From: Mariprofundaceae bacterium
GTDB taxonomy: Bacteria; Pseudomonadota; Zetaproteobacteria; Mariprofundales; Mariprofundaceae
Direction: 5' to 3'
Length of the DNA: 64,000 bases
NCBI GenBank assembly: GCA_021772895.1
Contig: JAJFLC010000022.1
Span: 62,001 to 126,000 of the forward strand
Below are positions 1 to 9,968 of this stretch, in pieces. The number at the start of each line of letters is the position of its first letter. The stretch's first letter is position 1. A program made the translations under genes and the position numbers. Below the pieces are notes generated by a model. It was not told the origin of the DNA and made no database searches. It saw only the letters and a program-made list of their open reading frames with translations.

Positions 1-1
1 T

Positions 2-802
2 TTTCTGTTCATCGCCTTATTAGTACAATCATTTGCATATGCAGATGAACAAAAAAAAGAATTACCACTTTGGGAACTCGGTTTGATTGCAGGTGGTGCT
101 TCAATTCCCCACTACGTTGGTAGTAACCAGCGATATGCTTTACCGCTGGTTCTTCCTTATTTTATCTATCGGGGAGAAAAACTTCGCGCAGATAGAAAGG
201 GTATTCGTGGCCGTTTATTTGAAACAGATCGCTTATCAATGGATCTCGATTTTTCATTCGGATTACCTGTCCGCAATAGCAACAAAGCCCGTCAGGGCAT
301 GCCAAATTTACATTTAGCAGGACAAGTAGGCCCGCAACTTAATTGGACATTACTGAAAGATAAACACACAGAGCTGGGGCTTCATCTACCATGGCGTATT
401 GTAATGGATACACGCGGAGAATACCTTGGCTGGGTATTAGAGCCGGGGCTTCGATTGAATTATAACTTTGATGAAGATGGCGATTATAAGCTCGATATGG
501 AGGCTTCGCTATTATACGCATCCAAGCGCTATAACCAATATTACTATGGTGTTGCGCCGCAATATGCTACAGCCATTCGGCCCGCATACGATGCCAGGCA
601 GGGTTTGCATAGCATATCGCTGAAAACAGGCTTGTTGTTCCGCCAAAATTCCGACGTCCGCGGTAGCATTTATGTGACTACTAAAACACTGTCTCCCGGC
701 GTTGTTGTCAAGAGTCCACTGGTTAAAAGCAAATATTATTTCTCTGTCGGAATCGGTGTAACGTGGATGTTTATGACTTCAAAAGAAACTGTACTACGAT
801 AA
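2..802 (+). CDS. MipA/OmpV family outer-membrane protein (5'-truncated by window edge)
   Basis: Frame is open from position 2 (FLFIALLVQSFAYADEQKKELPLWELGLIAGG...), with signal-peptide end then MipA-like 'WELGLIAGGASIPHYVGSNQRYALPLVLPYFIYRGEKLRADRKGIRGRLFE'. The tracked ORF at 83 is only the first alternative start. Confidence 0.8.
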   Translation, partial: FLFIALLVQSFAYADEQKKELPLWELGLIAGGASIPHYVGSNQRYALPLVLPYFIYRGEKLRADRKGIRGRLFETDRLSMDLDFSFGLPVRNSNKARQGMPNLHLAGQVGPQLNWTLLKDKHTELGLHLPWRIVMDTRGEYLGWVLEPGLRLNYNFDEDGDYKLDMEASLLYASKRYNQYYYGVAPQYATAIRPAYDARQGLHSISLKTGLLFRQNSDVRGSIYVTTKTLSPGVVVKSPLVKSKYYFSVGIGVTWMFMTSKETVLR

Positions 803-806
803 AAAA

Positions 807-2006
807 TTACTTTTCTATAATCGAAGGAACTCTTTTACTCGCCAGCAGTTTGCCCTGAAAATCATTGCTTCCCGTCCAAAGATCCCCGGAAAGAAGACCC
901 ATAATATCGTCCCGAATCGACGTATTTCTATCAGCGGCAAAAAACATATTATGCACCAAACCTTTATTGTAAAAGCGCTCGACAAAACCTCGCATTGAAT
1001 CAAAGCCAAGCTCATAATCAGCATCATCAATATCATGCAAATTGAGATCTGCTTCGCAACCATCAAGAAAACCCTGATGTATTCTATCTGCGACCCGTTC
1101 AGCGCTGGTTAAGGCCAGAAACACGCCAGAAGAGAACACGGGATCAAGAAACCCGGCGGCATCACCACAGCAGGCATAACGCATGCCATGACGTGCTTTA
1201 TTATAGTAACTAAAATCAGCCTCTGTCTTAACAGCACTCTCCTGTTCGGCTCCAGACAGGAGCGACTGAAGATAGGGTGAAGATGCAAGGTATCGTTCAA
1301 ATATTTGAGAGCCTCTCTCTTTAGCCGGCATATCCTCCTGCACAACAATTCCAATGCTAAGACGATTCCCAGCCAAAGGAATCACCCAAAACCACCCAAT
1401 ATCAAGGATTAGAATTTTAATCACGCCTGTCGTATATAATATTTTAGCTTCTTCAGAGCATGCACCCCGATAATGTGTATATAGCGCGAAACGCCCCAAA
1501 TTTTCAATGCGATCAATGGATTGTTTTTTTCTTCCCATGATCGCACTACGCCCTGTCGCATCAATGAAATATCGCGCTGTGTAATTTGTCTGGTCACTAC
1601 GAACCTCAACACCATCAGCATGGCACTCAACATGTCGTACAATTTCAGCTTGATGAATATCTACACCGTGTTTCATCGCATTTTCTATCAACATAAGATC
1701 CAGTTCAGCACGTTCAACCTGATAAGGCTGGAATAGCCCGTTTAAAGGAAAAAACACCTGCTGTCCTGTTGCTTCATCAATGAACTCAGCACCACTTTTT
1801 GCCTGATATTTTTGCACATCCCACTCAATGCCAAGTCGCTGAAACACTGGCTCACTCATGGGCAACATGGATTCACCAATATGAAACCGTGGATGTGTAT
1901 CCCGCTCGATAACCAGAACTTTATATCCATATTGAGTCAATAATGTCCCAGCGGTTGTACCTGCTGGACCACCCCCTGCAATAATCACATCAAATTCATT
2001 TGTCAT
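807..2006 (-). CDS. FAD-dependent oxidoreductase, flavin-halogenase-like (GGGPAG and WFWVIP motifs)
   Basis: N-terminal DVIIAGGGPAGTTAG Rossmann motif; IGESMLP; WxWxIP motif in IGWFWVIPLAG; CCGDAAGFLDPVFSSGV FAD-binding segment. Confidence 0.8.
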   Translation of the reverse strand: MTNEFDVIIAGGGPAGTTAGTLLTQYGYKVLVIERDTHPRFHIGESMLPMSEPVFQRLGIEWDVQKYQAKSGAEFIDEATGQQVFFPLNGLFQPYQVERAELDLMLIENAMKHGVDIHQAEIVRHVECHADGVEVRSDQTNYTARYFIDATGRSAIMGRKKQSIDRIENLGRFALYTHYRGACSEEAKILYTTGVIKILILDIGWFWVIPLAGNRLSIGIVVQEDMPAKERGSQIFERYLASSPYLQSLLSGAEQESAVKTEADFSYYNKARHGMRYACCGDAAGFLDPVFSSGVFLALTSAERVADRIHQGFLDGCEADLNLHDIDDADYELGFDSMRGFVERFYNKGLVHNMFFAADRNTSIRDDIMGLLSGDLWTGSNDFQGKLLASKRVPSIIEK

Positions 2007-2018
2007 ATCGACTCCGAA

Positions 2019-2741
2019 TCAAATAATTCCACCACTGACATTAATCACTTCGCCAGTGACGTAAGATGCAGCATCAGAGCAAAGAAACGATACCACTTCT
2101 GCAACTTCTTGCACACTGCCTGCTCGGCCCATCGGCACATTCTGTTTTATCAGATCAGCGGCAATACCATCAATCATTTCCGTAGCAATAAAACCTGGCG
2201 CGACTGCATTCACACAGATTCCGCGGTTTGCTACTTCTTTGGCAAGTGAACGCGTTGCACCAATCAATCCCGCTTTGGCTGCCGCATAGTTACTTTGCCC
2301 GCGATTGCCATGCAAGGCTGCAATCGAAGAAACCGATACAATTCGCCCCCAGCGCTTTCGAATCATCGGCATGATCAATGGGCGGCAGACATAAAAGAAA
2401 CTGTTCAGGCTGGTATTAATCACACGTTCCCACTGGTCAACATCCATGCCCGGAAAAGGAGCATCAGATACAGCTCCCGCGTTATGTACCACAACATCCA
2501 TTGCACCTTCTTTTTCGACGAGTGTTTCCAATGTTTTCATGCAGGTTTCCCGATCACTAACGTCAAACTGAACAGTTGTTGCATTGCCACCTGACGCTTG
2601 AATCAAAGCAACCACTTCGTCTGCAGCCTGCTCGCTGCGTAGATAATTGACCCATACATGCATGCCTTCGCGTGCCAGCCGCAAGGCTATTGCCTTACCG
2701 ATACCACGACTCGCGCCTGTCACCAGTGCCTGCCGGTTCAT
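2019..2741 (-). CDS. 3-ketoacyl-ACP reductase (FabG-like SDR)
   Basis: TGASRGIGKAIA, NAG, SSIAALHGNRGQSNYAAAKAG (S-Y-K), ITGEVINVSGG; 240 aa. Confidence 0.9.
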   Translation of the reverse strand: MNRQALVTGASRGIGKAIALRLAREGMHVWVNYLRSEQAADEVVALIQASGGNATTVQFDVSDRETCMKTLETLVEKEGAMDVVVHNAGAVSDAPFPGMDVDQWERVINTSLNSFFYVCRPLIMPMIRKRWGRIVSVSSIAALHGNRGQSNYAAAKAGLIGATRSLAKEVANRGICVNAVAPGFIATEMIDGIAADLIKQNVPMGRAGSVQEVAEVVSFLCSDAASYVTGEVINVSGGII

Positions 2742-3178
2742 AGGGTTTTCTCATCCAACATGGCAACTGTCACCTTGCTTTCAAATATTTTATTTTTATC
2801 CAGCAACACTTTACCTGAAAACATGGCTGCCTGCTGATTTCCACCAAGAAATTCAGCGATCACATCCAATGTCATACCAGAATAAATCTGCTGTAAATCA
2901 ATAGACATCCCTTTAACACTCGCAATTACACCTGAATGAGGAGCACTTGAATCAGCGCCCCCTGAAACCCCCATCCCTAAAAAAATACCACATGTCTGTG
3001 CCACAAGCTCCAGGCAAGCAAAACCCGGAAACATACCATCCTGCACAAATGGGTTCCCTTCTTCGATATATGCCTGACAATGAATATCCGTCTCACCTTG
3101 GGCAACAATATTCGATAACATTAACATCGGAGCTTTATGTGGCAGTAAAGCCCCAATATCCACCCAATCATTCACCAT
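2738..3178 (-). CDS. Beta-hydroxyacyl-ACP dehydratase, hotdog fold (ApeP-like)
   Basis: MVNDWVDIGALLPHKAPMLMLSNIV... typical of APE dehydratases; internal ATG at 3178 preferred over tracked start 3394, which overlaps the upstream gene extensively. Confidence 0.75.
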   Translation of the reverse strand: MVNDWVDIGALLPHKAPMLMLSNIVAQGETDIHCQAYIEEGNPFVQDGMFPGFACLELVAQTCGIFLGMGVSGGADSSAPHSGVIASVKGMSIDLQQIYSGMTLDVIAEFLGGNQQAAMFSGKVLLDKNKIFESKVTVAMLDEKTL

Positions 3179-3929
3179 GCACAACCTCAGCATACCAGCC
3201 ATGTGCTGTAGAAGAGATTGGCAACTTTGAGCTGTTTTGTGGATGGCGAACCGCTTTGGCCAGAGCCAGTGCAGCCGACACTGGCGACCATAACTCAGTA
3301 GAAGCTCCAGCATGCTCAACACGCTGTTGATAGATGCAAACAGATCTCTTTTTGTCAGATGGTATACCCAACAGCATTGCCACAGCACAATCACTTATTT
3401 GCTCACCCATCACCAAAGGTTCAGGAGCCGCTTCTTCGTAACAAATCAATAGCACCTTGTCTGTAAGACTCCGGAGCTGGCAACAACTCTCCAGAAGTCC
3501 CATCACCCATGTGTTTTCCCCTGCACCCAAGGCTTGGGCTGCATGTTTATTCTTGGTCACCATACTCCAATAACCTGCTGCCGTATTGTGCACAGAATTA
3601 TGGAATTGTGTGGGTGATAAGGGAAAGTCTCTCCCGGCTATATTGCGGCATAATGTATCAGTAACTTTTATTTCACCGGCAATTGATGCAAAAACAGATG
3701 GCACGCTGCTCACATCGACATTTGCATCGGCACACGCACGTTCACCCGCAGTCAATGCCAAACGCGTTGCAGAACTCATGCGCCGCCGTAAACGTGGTGA
3801 TAACAACTGGCTATTCATATCACAATCAGCAAACCCATGAGTCTCTGCCATTGCCGATTCTACAAAAGATGTGCCTACGCCCAGCACTGAAAATCGCATT
3901 GTATTATCCATTGTCAGCATATTGTCCAA
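3168..3929 (-). CDS. Beta-ketoacyl synthase-like chain length factor
   Basis: FHNSVHNTAAGYWSMVTKN signature of the short KS-like CLF proteins in APE clusters; lies between KS and dehydratase. Confidence 0.75.
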   Translation of the reverse strand: MDNMLTMDNTMRFSVLGVGTSFVESAMAETHGFADCDMNSQLLSPRLRRRMSSATRLALTAGERACADANVDVSSVPSVFASIAGEIKVTDTLCRNIAGRDFPLSPTQFHNSVHNTAAGYWSMVTKNKHAAQALGAGENTWVMGLLESCCQLRSLTDKVLLICYEEAAPEPLVMGEQISDCAVAMLLGIPSDKKRSVCIYQQRVEHAGASTELWSPVSAALALAKAVRHPQNSSKLPISSTAHGWYAEVVHGE

Positions 3930-5118
3930 AAATCAAACTGGCATTGTTACCACCAAAACCGAAATTATTGCTCATGACTGTGCGCACGGATGCTGTTGTC
4001 TCAGATGCCCCCATAACATCGTATTGAAATGCTGTATCAGCCTCTGTAAGCCCCGCTGTGCCAGGCATCATTCCGCATTCAAGTGCCAACAAGGAAATAA
4101 TCGATTCAATAGCGCCAGCAGCTCCCAATGTGTGGCCTGTTATACCCTTTGTACCACTACATTTAACACCTGATTGAAATATAGCCTTTATCGCTTTCAT
4201 TTCAGAGGCATCATTCATCACCGTTCCTGTTGCATGCAAATTCACGTAGTCGATCTCTTTTGTACTTAAGCCAGCCTGTGTCAGTGCAATATGCATAGCC
4301 TGTTGTGCACCGAGACCATCAGGATGTGGTGCTGTCATATGATAAGCATCAGATGACTCGCCGCAACCCAGCAGGTGTGGACGATCAGCATGTTGAGAGT
4401 CTGGTTTTTCCAGCAATAAAAGTGCCCCTCCTTCGCCCAGGTTAATCCCCTGACGATTCTTATCCAGCGGTGTACATGGCTTCTCAGATAAAAGTTCCAG
4501 ACTGGAAAAACCATAAAGTGTTAAACGGCACAGCGAATCCACACCACCTGCAAGCACTGCATCACATACACCCGATGCAATCAGCCGCTGCGCAGATGCA
4601 ATGGCTTTGCTACTTGATGAACAAGCAGTGGAGATGGCATAGGCAGGACCGGACAGACCCAACTCATATTTCAAATAATCTGCCGTCGCGCCCCAAGCGT
4701 GTTGATTGAGAAAATCAAAACTTTCCGGCATATGTTGTTTGTCCCGAAAGTATTCATATGCAAGTTCTGTCTCATACATCCCCGAAGTACTGGTGCCAAT
4801 CACGACACCAATGCGATCTGCACCATACTGTTCAATCGCATGCATCACAGCATGGCGCACACTGCCCTTTTCACAATTCAATGTTGCCAGGGCAAGACGG
4901 GCATTACGTGTATCGAAGCGCCTTAGACTCTCAGAAATTTCAGGAAGCACCTCACGCACCTCCCCAACACAGGTCGGTATATCGATATGAAACAGTTCTA
5001 ATGGCTGCAGACAATTTTTGCCTGACTCCAAGGCCATATATAAGGGAGTATTGCCCAAACCACAGGCTGTTACTGCACTATAGGCAGTGATTGGAATCGA
5101 TTGTGACAGCTGTTTCAA
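3904..5118 (-). CDS. Beta-ketoacyl-ACP synthase (FabF/ApeO-like)
   Basis: STACSSSSKAIASAQ active-site Cys, NLHATGT and GTKGITGHTLGAAGAIE histidine motifs, NNFGFGGNNASLIF. Confidence 0.9.
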   Translation of the reverse strand: MKQLSQSIPITAYSAVTACGLGNTPLYMALESGKNCLQPLELFHIDIPTCVGEVREVLPEISESLRRFDTRNARLALATLNCEKGSVRHAVMHAIEQYGADRIGVVIGTSTSGMYETELAYEYFRDKQHMPESFDFLNQHAWGATADYLKYELGLSGPAYAISTACSSSSKAIASAQRLIASGVCDAVLAGGVDSLCRLTLYGFSSLELLSEKPCTPLDKNRQGINLGEGGALLLLEKPDSQHADRPHLLGCGESSDAYHMTAPHPDGLGAQQAMHIALTQAGLSTKEIDYVNLHATGTVMNDASEMKAIKAIFQSGVKCSGTKGITGHTLGAAGAIESIISLLALECGMMPGTAGLTEADTAFQYDVMGASETTASVRTVMSNNFGFGGNNASLIFGQYADNG

Positions 5119-5119
5119 T

Positions 5120-7429
5120 CTACTTACTCTCTTGAACTACAATTTGCTGTTGTCGGATCAGTAGCGGGCACAATAAAAAACCAATCACCACACCGGGTGC
5201 TACGCTCCATGCCAAAGCCTGCAAAGCAGGGTTCTCAGCAAAACCAAGGCTAAAAAAGGCAGCGGCGGTTGTCATCGAAGAAATAACAATCGCCTGAAAA
5301 GTCAGCGCTTGATTGCCCGCCCGGTTTTCATAAAAAAATATCCCGTAATCGACACATATTGCAACCACAAGCAGTAAACCAATCAAATGAAGCATGCCCA
5401 TGGTTTCACCAAAAACTCCCCATGCCCCCATCACAATAAAGACAGACATCAATGCAGGGAATAATATATTCATTGCGATGAAAACATGTCGAAAACGAAT
5501 GACCAGAAGCACAAAAATCGCAAATGCGCCAAATAATAACATCTTCACTGTCTGCGTACGGTAGTCCACAGCAAGGTTGTTCACTATATCGCGTTGGCTA
5601 ACATAACGAACGCCTGCCATACCAAAAACTACAGCCTCAACCTTCTCAGCATCATGCATACCCAGCCATGTCATGATCAACACCTGCCCATTTTGAATCA
5701 CATATTGTCCACTGACATAATGTTTATAAGGCCATGATTCAAATTTCTCTCGGGATAACAATTCTGTCTCCACCATTTTCAGCTGCCCTAAGTGTTTCAC
5801 AGAAAGTCCTTCAGCTCGCAGAGCCTGCTGCCACAGCTCACGATTTTCAGCAGTCATATTGCCCTTAAAATAATTCAAATTTTCACGTTGCAGCTTCGCC
5901 GATGCCAACCATGGATAGAGTGAATGAAATGATTTCAGAACTCCTTCTTTTTTCAGTGCCTGTAACTTTATGAAAACGCTCTCATTGATCTGTAATGCGG
6001 TTTCAAAATCACTCGCCTGAACAAGAATAAAACGCCCTGGTTCAACACTGCTCATATGGCTACGAATCGCCTGATCTTCAGCTTTCAATTCTGTGAGCGA
6101 TGGCGAAAGAGAATTAAGGTCGTCCATCCAATTCAAGCCGGAAAAACCAATCATAAAAAAGATTAAGCCTCCGCCAATCACCACCAGACGCATGGATGAA
6201 CGGTAATGATGCAGCAGCCTCAGCCAGGCTCCAAATCCAATACGCGGCTGCATCTCTCTGATATGGCCTTGCATCAGATGTGGCAGAATGTAACGCGTTA
6301 ACAACAATGCTGTCGCAATGCCCACGCCAGCAAACAGTGCAATTTGTTGCATGCCCGGGTAACTCGTAAAACTGAGTGCAATATACCCTGTAACTGTAGT
6401 CAATCCTCCAAGCAACAGGCTTGGCCAGATGCGTCTGGTTGAAGCTTCACTATCCGCCGCATTCGAACCCGAAGCATGCACAATCGCATGAATCGGATAA
6501 TCCACGCATACACCAATCAAAGTTGTGCCAATAGCCATCGTCAAGGCATGAATATAGCCAAACATAAGAGACGTTATCAAACTTGATGCGGCCACAGTGC
6601 TGATCAGAATGAGTGATATCCAAAACAAACCTCGAATGGAGCGAAAAACACTCAGAAACAGGAGTATCATCATGGTCACAGAAAGCATACTGACCCGTTG
6701 AACATCTTGTGAAACCTGCTTTTGAACTTCTATGGAAAACAAAGGAACACCGGTTATCCGAAGTGAAAAATCACCCTTATACTGCGCATTGAGCGCATCA
6801 AAAGTCTTCAGGATACTTGCGTAAATTGGACGCTGGGCCTGAGCATCCAGGCCTGATACGGCTGTTTCAACAATCAGGCCTGAAAAATTCTTATCAGCCA
6901 TTTCCTGTGAGCCAAAACCAAGTTTGGATACCCAATCGCCTGTTAAAAGAAGCGGATCCTGAAGAATAACTGATTTTAATCGGGCACCCTCAGAACTCAA
7001 CAATGCTGATTTGATATGACCTGCACGTGTTTGCAAAGTCTCTTCCTGAAAAAGATGAGCAATGTCTTTTTCAGGATCAGGGCTAAACAGCTGCATACGA
7101 TAGGGAATATAATCCGCCAAAATTGATTCAAACACCTGTTGATCCCGTTGCATCCCCCAGATACGTACAACATGATCAACTGCTTTCAGTTTGGCATCAA
7201 GTGCCTGCACAAATGCAGTGATGTCAGCATCGTCATGCCGAGTCTCAATCAACAAAATATATCGCTGAGCAAGTTCCCCCGACTGAATGCTACTTGCAAC
7301 CAACGCTGTTTCCGGTGAATCACCCCGAAAAAAGAAATCGGAGACATCGGTTCTGAATTCAACCAAAAATGCTGTTGATATAAGCAGCATAGACAGTAAC
7401 GCAGCAAAAAAAAAGTGATACCGATTCAT
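5120..7429 (-). CDS. MMPL/RND-type exporter of the APE operon
   Basis: ~800 aa, duplicated TM bundles and large periplasmic loops; likely start ATG at 7429 (MNRYHFFFAALL), 4-bp overlap with upstream gene. Tracked start 7534 adds an implausible basic extension. Confidence 0.85.
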   Translation of the reverse strand: MNRYHFFFAALLSMLLISTAFLVEFRTDVSDFFFRGDSPETALVASSIQSGELAQRYILLIETRHDDADITAFVQALDAKLKAVDHVVRIWGMQRDQQVFESILADYIPYRMQLFSPDPEKDIAHLFQEETLQTRAGHIKSALLSSEGARLKSVILQDPLLLTGDWVSKLGFGSQEMADKNFSGLIVETAVSGLDAQAQRPIYASILKTFDALNAQYKGDFSLRITGVPLFSIEVQKQVSQDVQRVSMLSVTMMILLFLSVFRSIRGLFWISLILISTVAASSLITSLMFGYIHALTMAIGTTLIGVCVDYPIHAIVHASGSNAADSEASTRRIWPSLLLGGLTTVTGYIALSFTSYPGMQQIALFAGVGIATALLLTRYILPHLMQGHIREMQPRIGFGAWLRLLHHYRSSMRLVVIGGGLIFFMIGFSGLNWMDDLNSLSPSLTELKAEDQAIRSHMSSVEPGRFILVQASDFETALQINESVFIKLQALKKEGVLKSFHSLYPWLASAKLQRENLNYFKGNMTAENRELWQQALRAEGLSVKHLGQLKMVETELLSREKFESWPYKHYVSGQYVIQNGQVLIMTWLGMHDAEKVEAVVFGMAGVRYVSQRDIVNNLAVDYRTQTVKMLLFGAFAIFVLLVIRFRHVFIAMNILFPALMSVFIVMGAWGVFGETMGMLHLIGLLLVVAICVDYGIFFYENRAGNQALTFQAIVISSMTTAAAFFSLGFAENPALQALAWSVAPGVVIGFLLCPLLIRQQQIVVQESK

Positions 7430-8091
7430 CCGCCACGCGCCTCCTGAACAAGCATTTTCATCTGCCCGGAGACATCTTCTGGCTCTTCTTTTGTATGCTC
7501 TTCTTTTGTGTGCCCTTCTGCCGTAAATTCCCACAGCGTGTGATTTCCATCAGCATATTCAATTTTCAGCTCATCTGCTGCCTGATCTGCCTTACCCCTA
7601 AGAACAATTCTGGCATCATGTTTATCCATTGCACTTTCAACAGGTATCATCTCTAATGCCCATTGATGCTCTTTTGCGCTCAGTATCATCGTATAACGCG
7701 CTTTTAAGATTTCTATTTCGCCCGTTCTCAGTGCCATCATTAATGCAACCAAACTGGAGCCTTCGCGTGAATATCCACTGATATTGCGAGATCGCCTTTT
7801 TTTATTTTTGCCATCATATAACCACAAACTGGTTCGGTTTGAAGCCATCACTAATCGATAAGGTTTTTTCTGCTCCACGATAAAAAATGCCGGTGACATA
7901 TACATCTTTCCCGATGCCTTCCACGGCACATCCAGCAATTGCATATGGCGTGTTTCCTGATAAGAAAATTGAACGGGTTCCTGAACGGCATGCCGGATTA
8001 AAACGGTATCAATTGTCTCCTCAGCATACGCAATCAGCATATGAAAAAAGCAGATTATAAAAACAGCGCTTCTACACATTGAGAACATCAA
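7426..8091 (-). CDS. LolA-like outer-membrane lipoprotein carrier protein
   Basis: Signal peptide; 'PWKASGKMYMSPAFFIVEQKKPYRLVMASNRTSLWLYDGKNKK' LolA-like; position before MMPL as in APE clusters. Confidence 0.75.
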   Translation of the reverse strand: MMFSMCRSAVFIICFFHMLIAYAEETIDTVLIRHAVQEPVQFSYQETRHMQLLDVPWKASGKMYMSPAFFIVEQKKPYRLVMASNRTSLWLYDGKNKKRRSRNISGYSREGSSLVALMMALRTGEIEILKARYTMILSAKEHQWALEMIPVESAMDKHDARIVLRGKADQAADELKIEYADGNHTLWEFTAEGHTKEEHTKEEPEDVSGQMKMLVQEARGG

Positions 8092-8476
8092 TCACACTCG
8101 CAGGCACTTCCAATAACATTTCGCCATCAGGTCGACATATCGCTTGCTTGGTATGCCCATAAGCACATCGCTCATTTGTCGTTGCATCTAAAATCGTATA
8201 GGCGATGCGTATATAATGTTCCCAAGCCTTAAAGCTTGCCGAGATTTCAATAACCTGAGCATATTTCAAAGGTTGAATATAGCGACACTGACTTTCAATC
8301 ACAGGGAAAATATAACCCAGCTTATGCATCGCTTCGATATCAAAGCCTTTAGAACGATAAAGCTCCGTACGGGCCAACTCAAAATATTTATAATAATGGC
8401 CATGCCAGACAATGCCGAGACTATCAACATCATGAAAAGGTACTGTCGTACTTACAGAAATGCCTGGCAGGATCAT
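8072..8476 (-). CDS. Acyl-CoA thioesterase, 4-hydroxybenzoyl-CoA thioesterase-like
   Basis: VPFHDVDSLGIVWHGHYYKYFELARTELYRSKGF hotdog thioesterase motif. Confidence 0.85.
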   Translation of the reverse strand: MILPGISVSTTVPFHDVDSLGIVWHGHYYKYFELARTELYRSKGFDIEAMHKLGYIFPVIESQCRYIQPLKYAQVIEISASFKAWEHYIRIAYTILDATTNERCAYGHTKQAICRPDGEMLLEVPASVIDVLNV

Positions 8477-8991
8477 CAGCCTCTGTTTCTCCTTTTAAAG
8501 TCAGGAATCCAACATGGAACCGATTCACAATATTTTTTATGTGCCTCACCAAATTCTATTTCAAGCAAAGGTTCTTCGTAACGATCAATAAACAATACCC
8601 CGAATCGAGCCAGAACAAAAACCCAGACAAAGATAAGAATTGAACCATAATTTAAAGCCTCTCCCAACAAAACGATATACAACGACCACATCATAGGCTG
8701 TCGTACAATGGCATAGGGCCCTGTTGTCACAAGCTCTGTCGGAGATGAAGATGGAATAGGTGTTCCCTTCCCATATTTAGACATGTGAAAGACACACCAT
8801 AAGGCGATTGCCAGTCCCAACAACATCAAAAACTGACCTATAGGTATTAAAACGGTATGAGAACAAAAATCAAAGCCAAGTCTTTTTTCTACATCCAATA
8901 AATACTCAGGAATGATGTATAATACTGAAAATATCACCACAAAAAGATAGACTAAAGCATCGATAACTTTACGAAAAAATGAATTCTCCAT
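8476..8991 (-). CDS. Isoprenylcysteine carboxyl methyltransferase/phospholipid methyltransferase-like membrane protein
   Basis: GPYAIVRQPMM ... RYEEPLLEIEFGEAHKKYCESVPCWIPDF, typical ICMT C-terminal signature; multiple TM segments. Confidence 0.75.
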   Translation of the reverse strand: MENSFFRKVIDALVYLFVVIFSVLYIIPEYLLDVEKRLGFDFCSHTVLIPIGQFLMLLGLAIALWCVFHMSKYGKGTPIPSSSPTELVTTGPYAIVRQPMMWSLYIVLLGEALNYGSILIFVWVFVLARFGVLFIDRYEEPLLEIEFGEAHKKYCESVPCWIPDFKRRNRG

Positions 8992-9968
8992 TACGAGTGG
9001 TTACTCTCTTCTGTAATATTCCAAAATTCGAAAAAATTGAACCAGTTATGTGGATGATTCTGTGCATGCTCAGCCAAAATATTAGCATATTGCTGTGCAT
9101 ACTTTGTTAAGTATTCACTTCGTTGATTGCGAGGAATCGTAACCTGATCGGCAAGTTTTACTGTATGGCTTTCGTAGACATTATGATCAATACGCATACC
9201 AAAAAAACAGTATACCGGGCAACGTAATATCGAAGCCAGCAAATAGGGTCCTGCGGGAAGCTGTATATCTCCCCCAAGAAAGTTGACCTTCACCGTTTTA
9301 TCACCAAGGCCAACCCGGTCTGCAAGAATGGCAAGGAAACCACCCGATTCGACTACTTCACGCATTTTGAAAACAGCTTCAGGATCACTTGGGTCAATCA
9401 CCCTTTTTGCCATTTCCGGATTGATTTCATCAAGTACAGAACGAATTTTTTGTGAGCTTCCATGATATGCAACAATGTGCACATCAATATTTGATTGCTC
9501 TTTTACCAAACCCTTACACGCTTCAAAACTACCAAGATGCGCACCCAACAGGATCGCTCCTTGTCCTCGATTTTGCGCATCAATCAACTGTTCACGCCCG
9601 TGTGCATGAACTGTTATGTGTTTTGACTCACCCATTAAAATAGAAATTCTATCAACCAGAGAACGAGAGAAACACATCAACTGTTTATAATGATCCAACC
9701 ACGAGAAAGAACCTGTCGCACGCAAAAAAAAGTGGCGCGATGCTTTTTTTGTATCGCCTGAGGTTAGAAAAAAGTACGCAACAATCGGATACAGCAATAG
9801 ATGAACAATACGCTGGAAACGATGTCGGCATAACCAATGCATAAAACGTATAGACCGCGATGAACCACGCTCTTTTCGTTCAGTCCAGGTGTTTATTTTG
9901 TGAGTTTTTTCAGCCATCGCAATAACAACCGGAAAGGTGCTTGTGGGAGAAGCCTGATATGCATCCAA
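8991..9968 (-). CDS. Lysophospholipid acyltransferase (LpxL/HtrB-like)
   Basis: GAILLGAHLGSFEACKGL (HxxxxE-type), DRVGLGDKTVKVNFLGGDIQLPAGPYLLASILRCPVY; start may be 9917 (MAEKTHK). Confidence 0.85.
   Translation of the reverse strand: MDAYQASPTSTFPVVIAMAEKTHKINTWTERKERGSSRSIRFMHWLCRHRFQRIVHLLLYPIVAYFFLTSGDTKKASRHFFLRATGSFSWLDHYKQLMCFSRSLVDRISILMGESKHITVHAHGREQLIDAQNRGQGAILLGAHLGSFEACKGLVKEQSNIDVHIVAYHGSSQKIRSVLDEINPEMAKRVIDPSDPEAVFKMREVVESGGFLAILADRVGLGDKTVKVNFLGGDIQLPAGPYLLASILRCPVYCFFGMRIDHNVYESHTVKLADQVTIPRNQRSEYLTKYAQQYANILAEHAQNHPHNWFNFFEFWNITEESNHS

Noticed and set aside
3586-5090. Several + strand ORFs opposite the ketosynthase genes
   Set aside because: Antisense to clearly conserved KS reading frames; translations show no recognisable domain.
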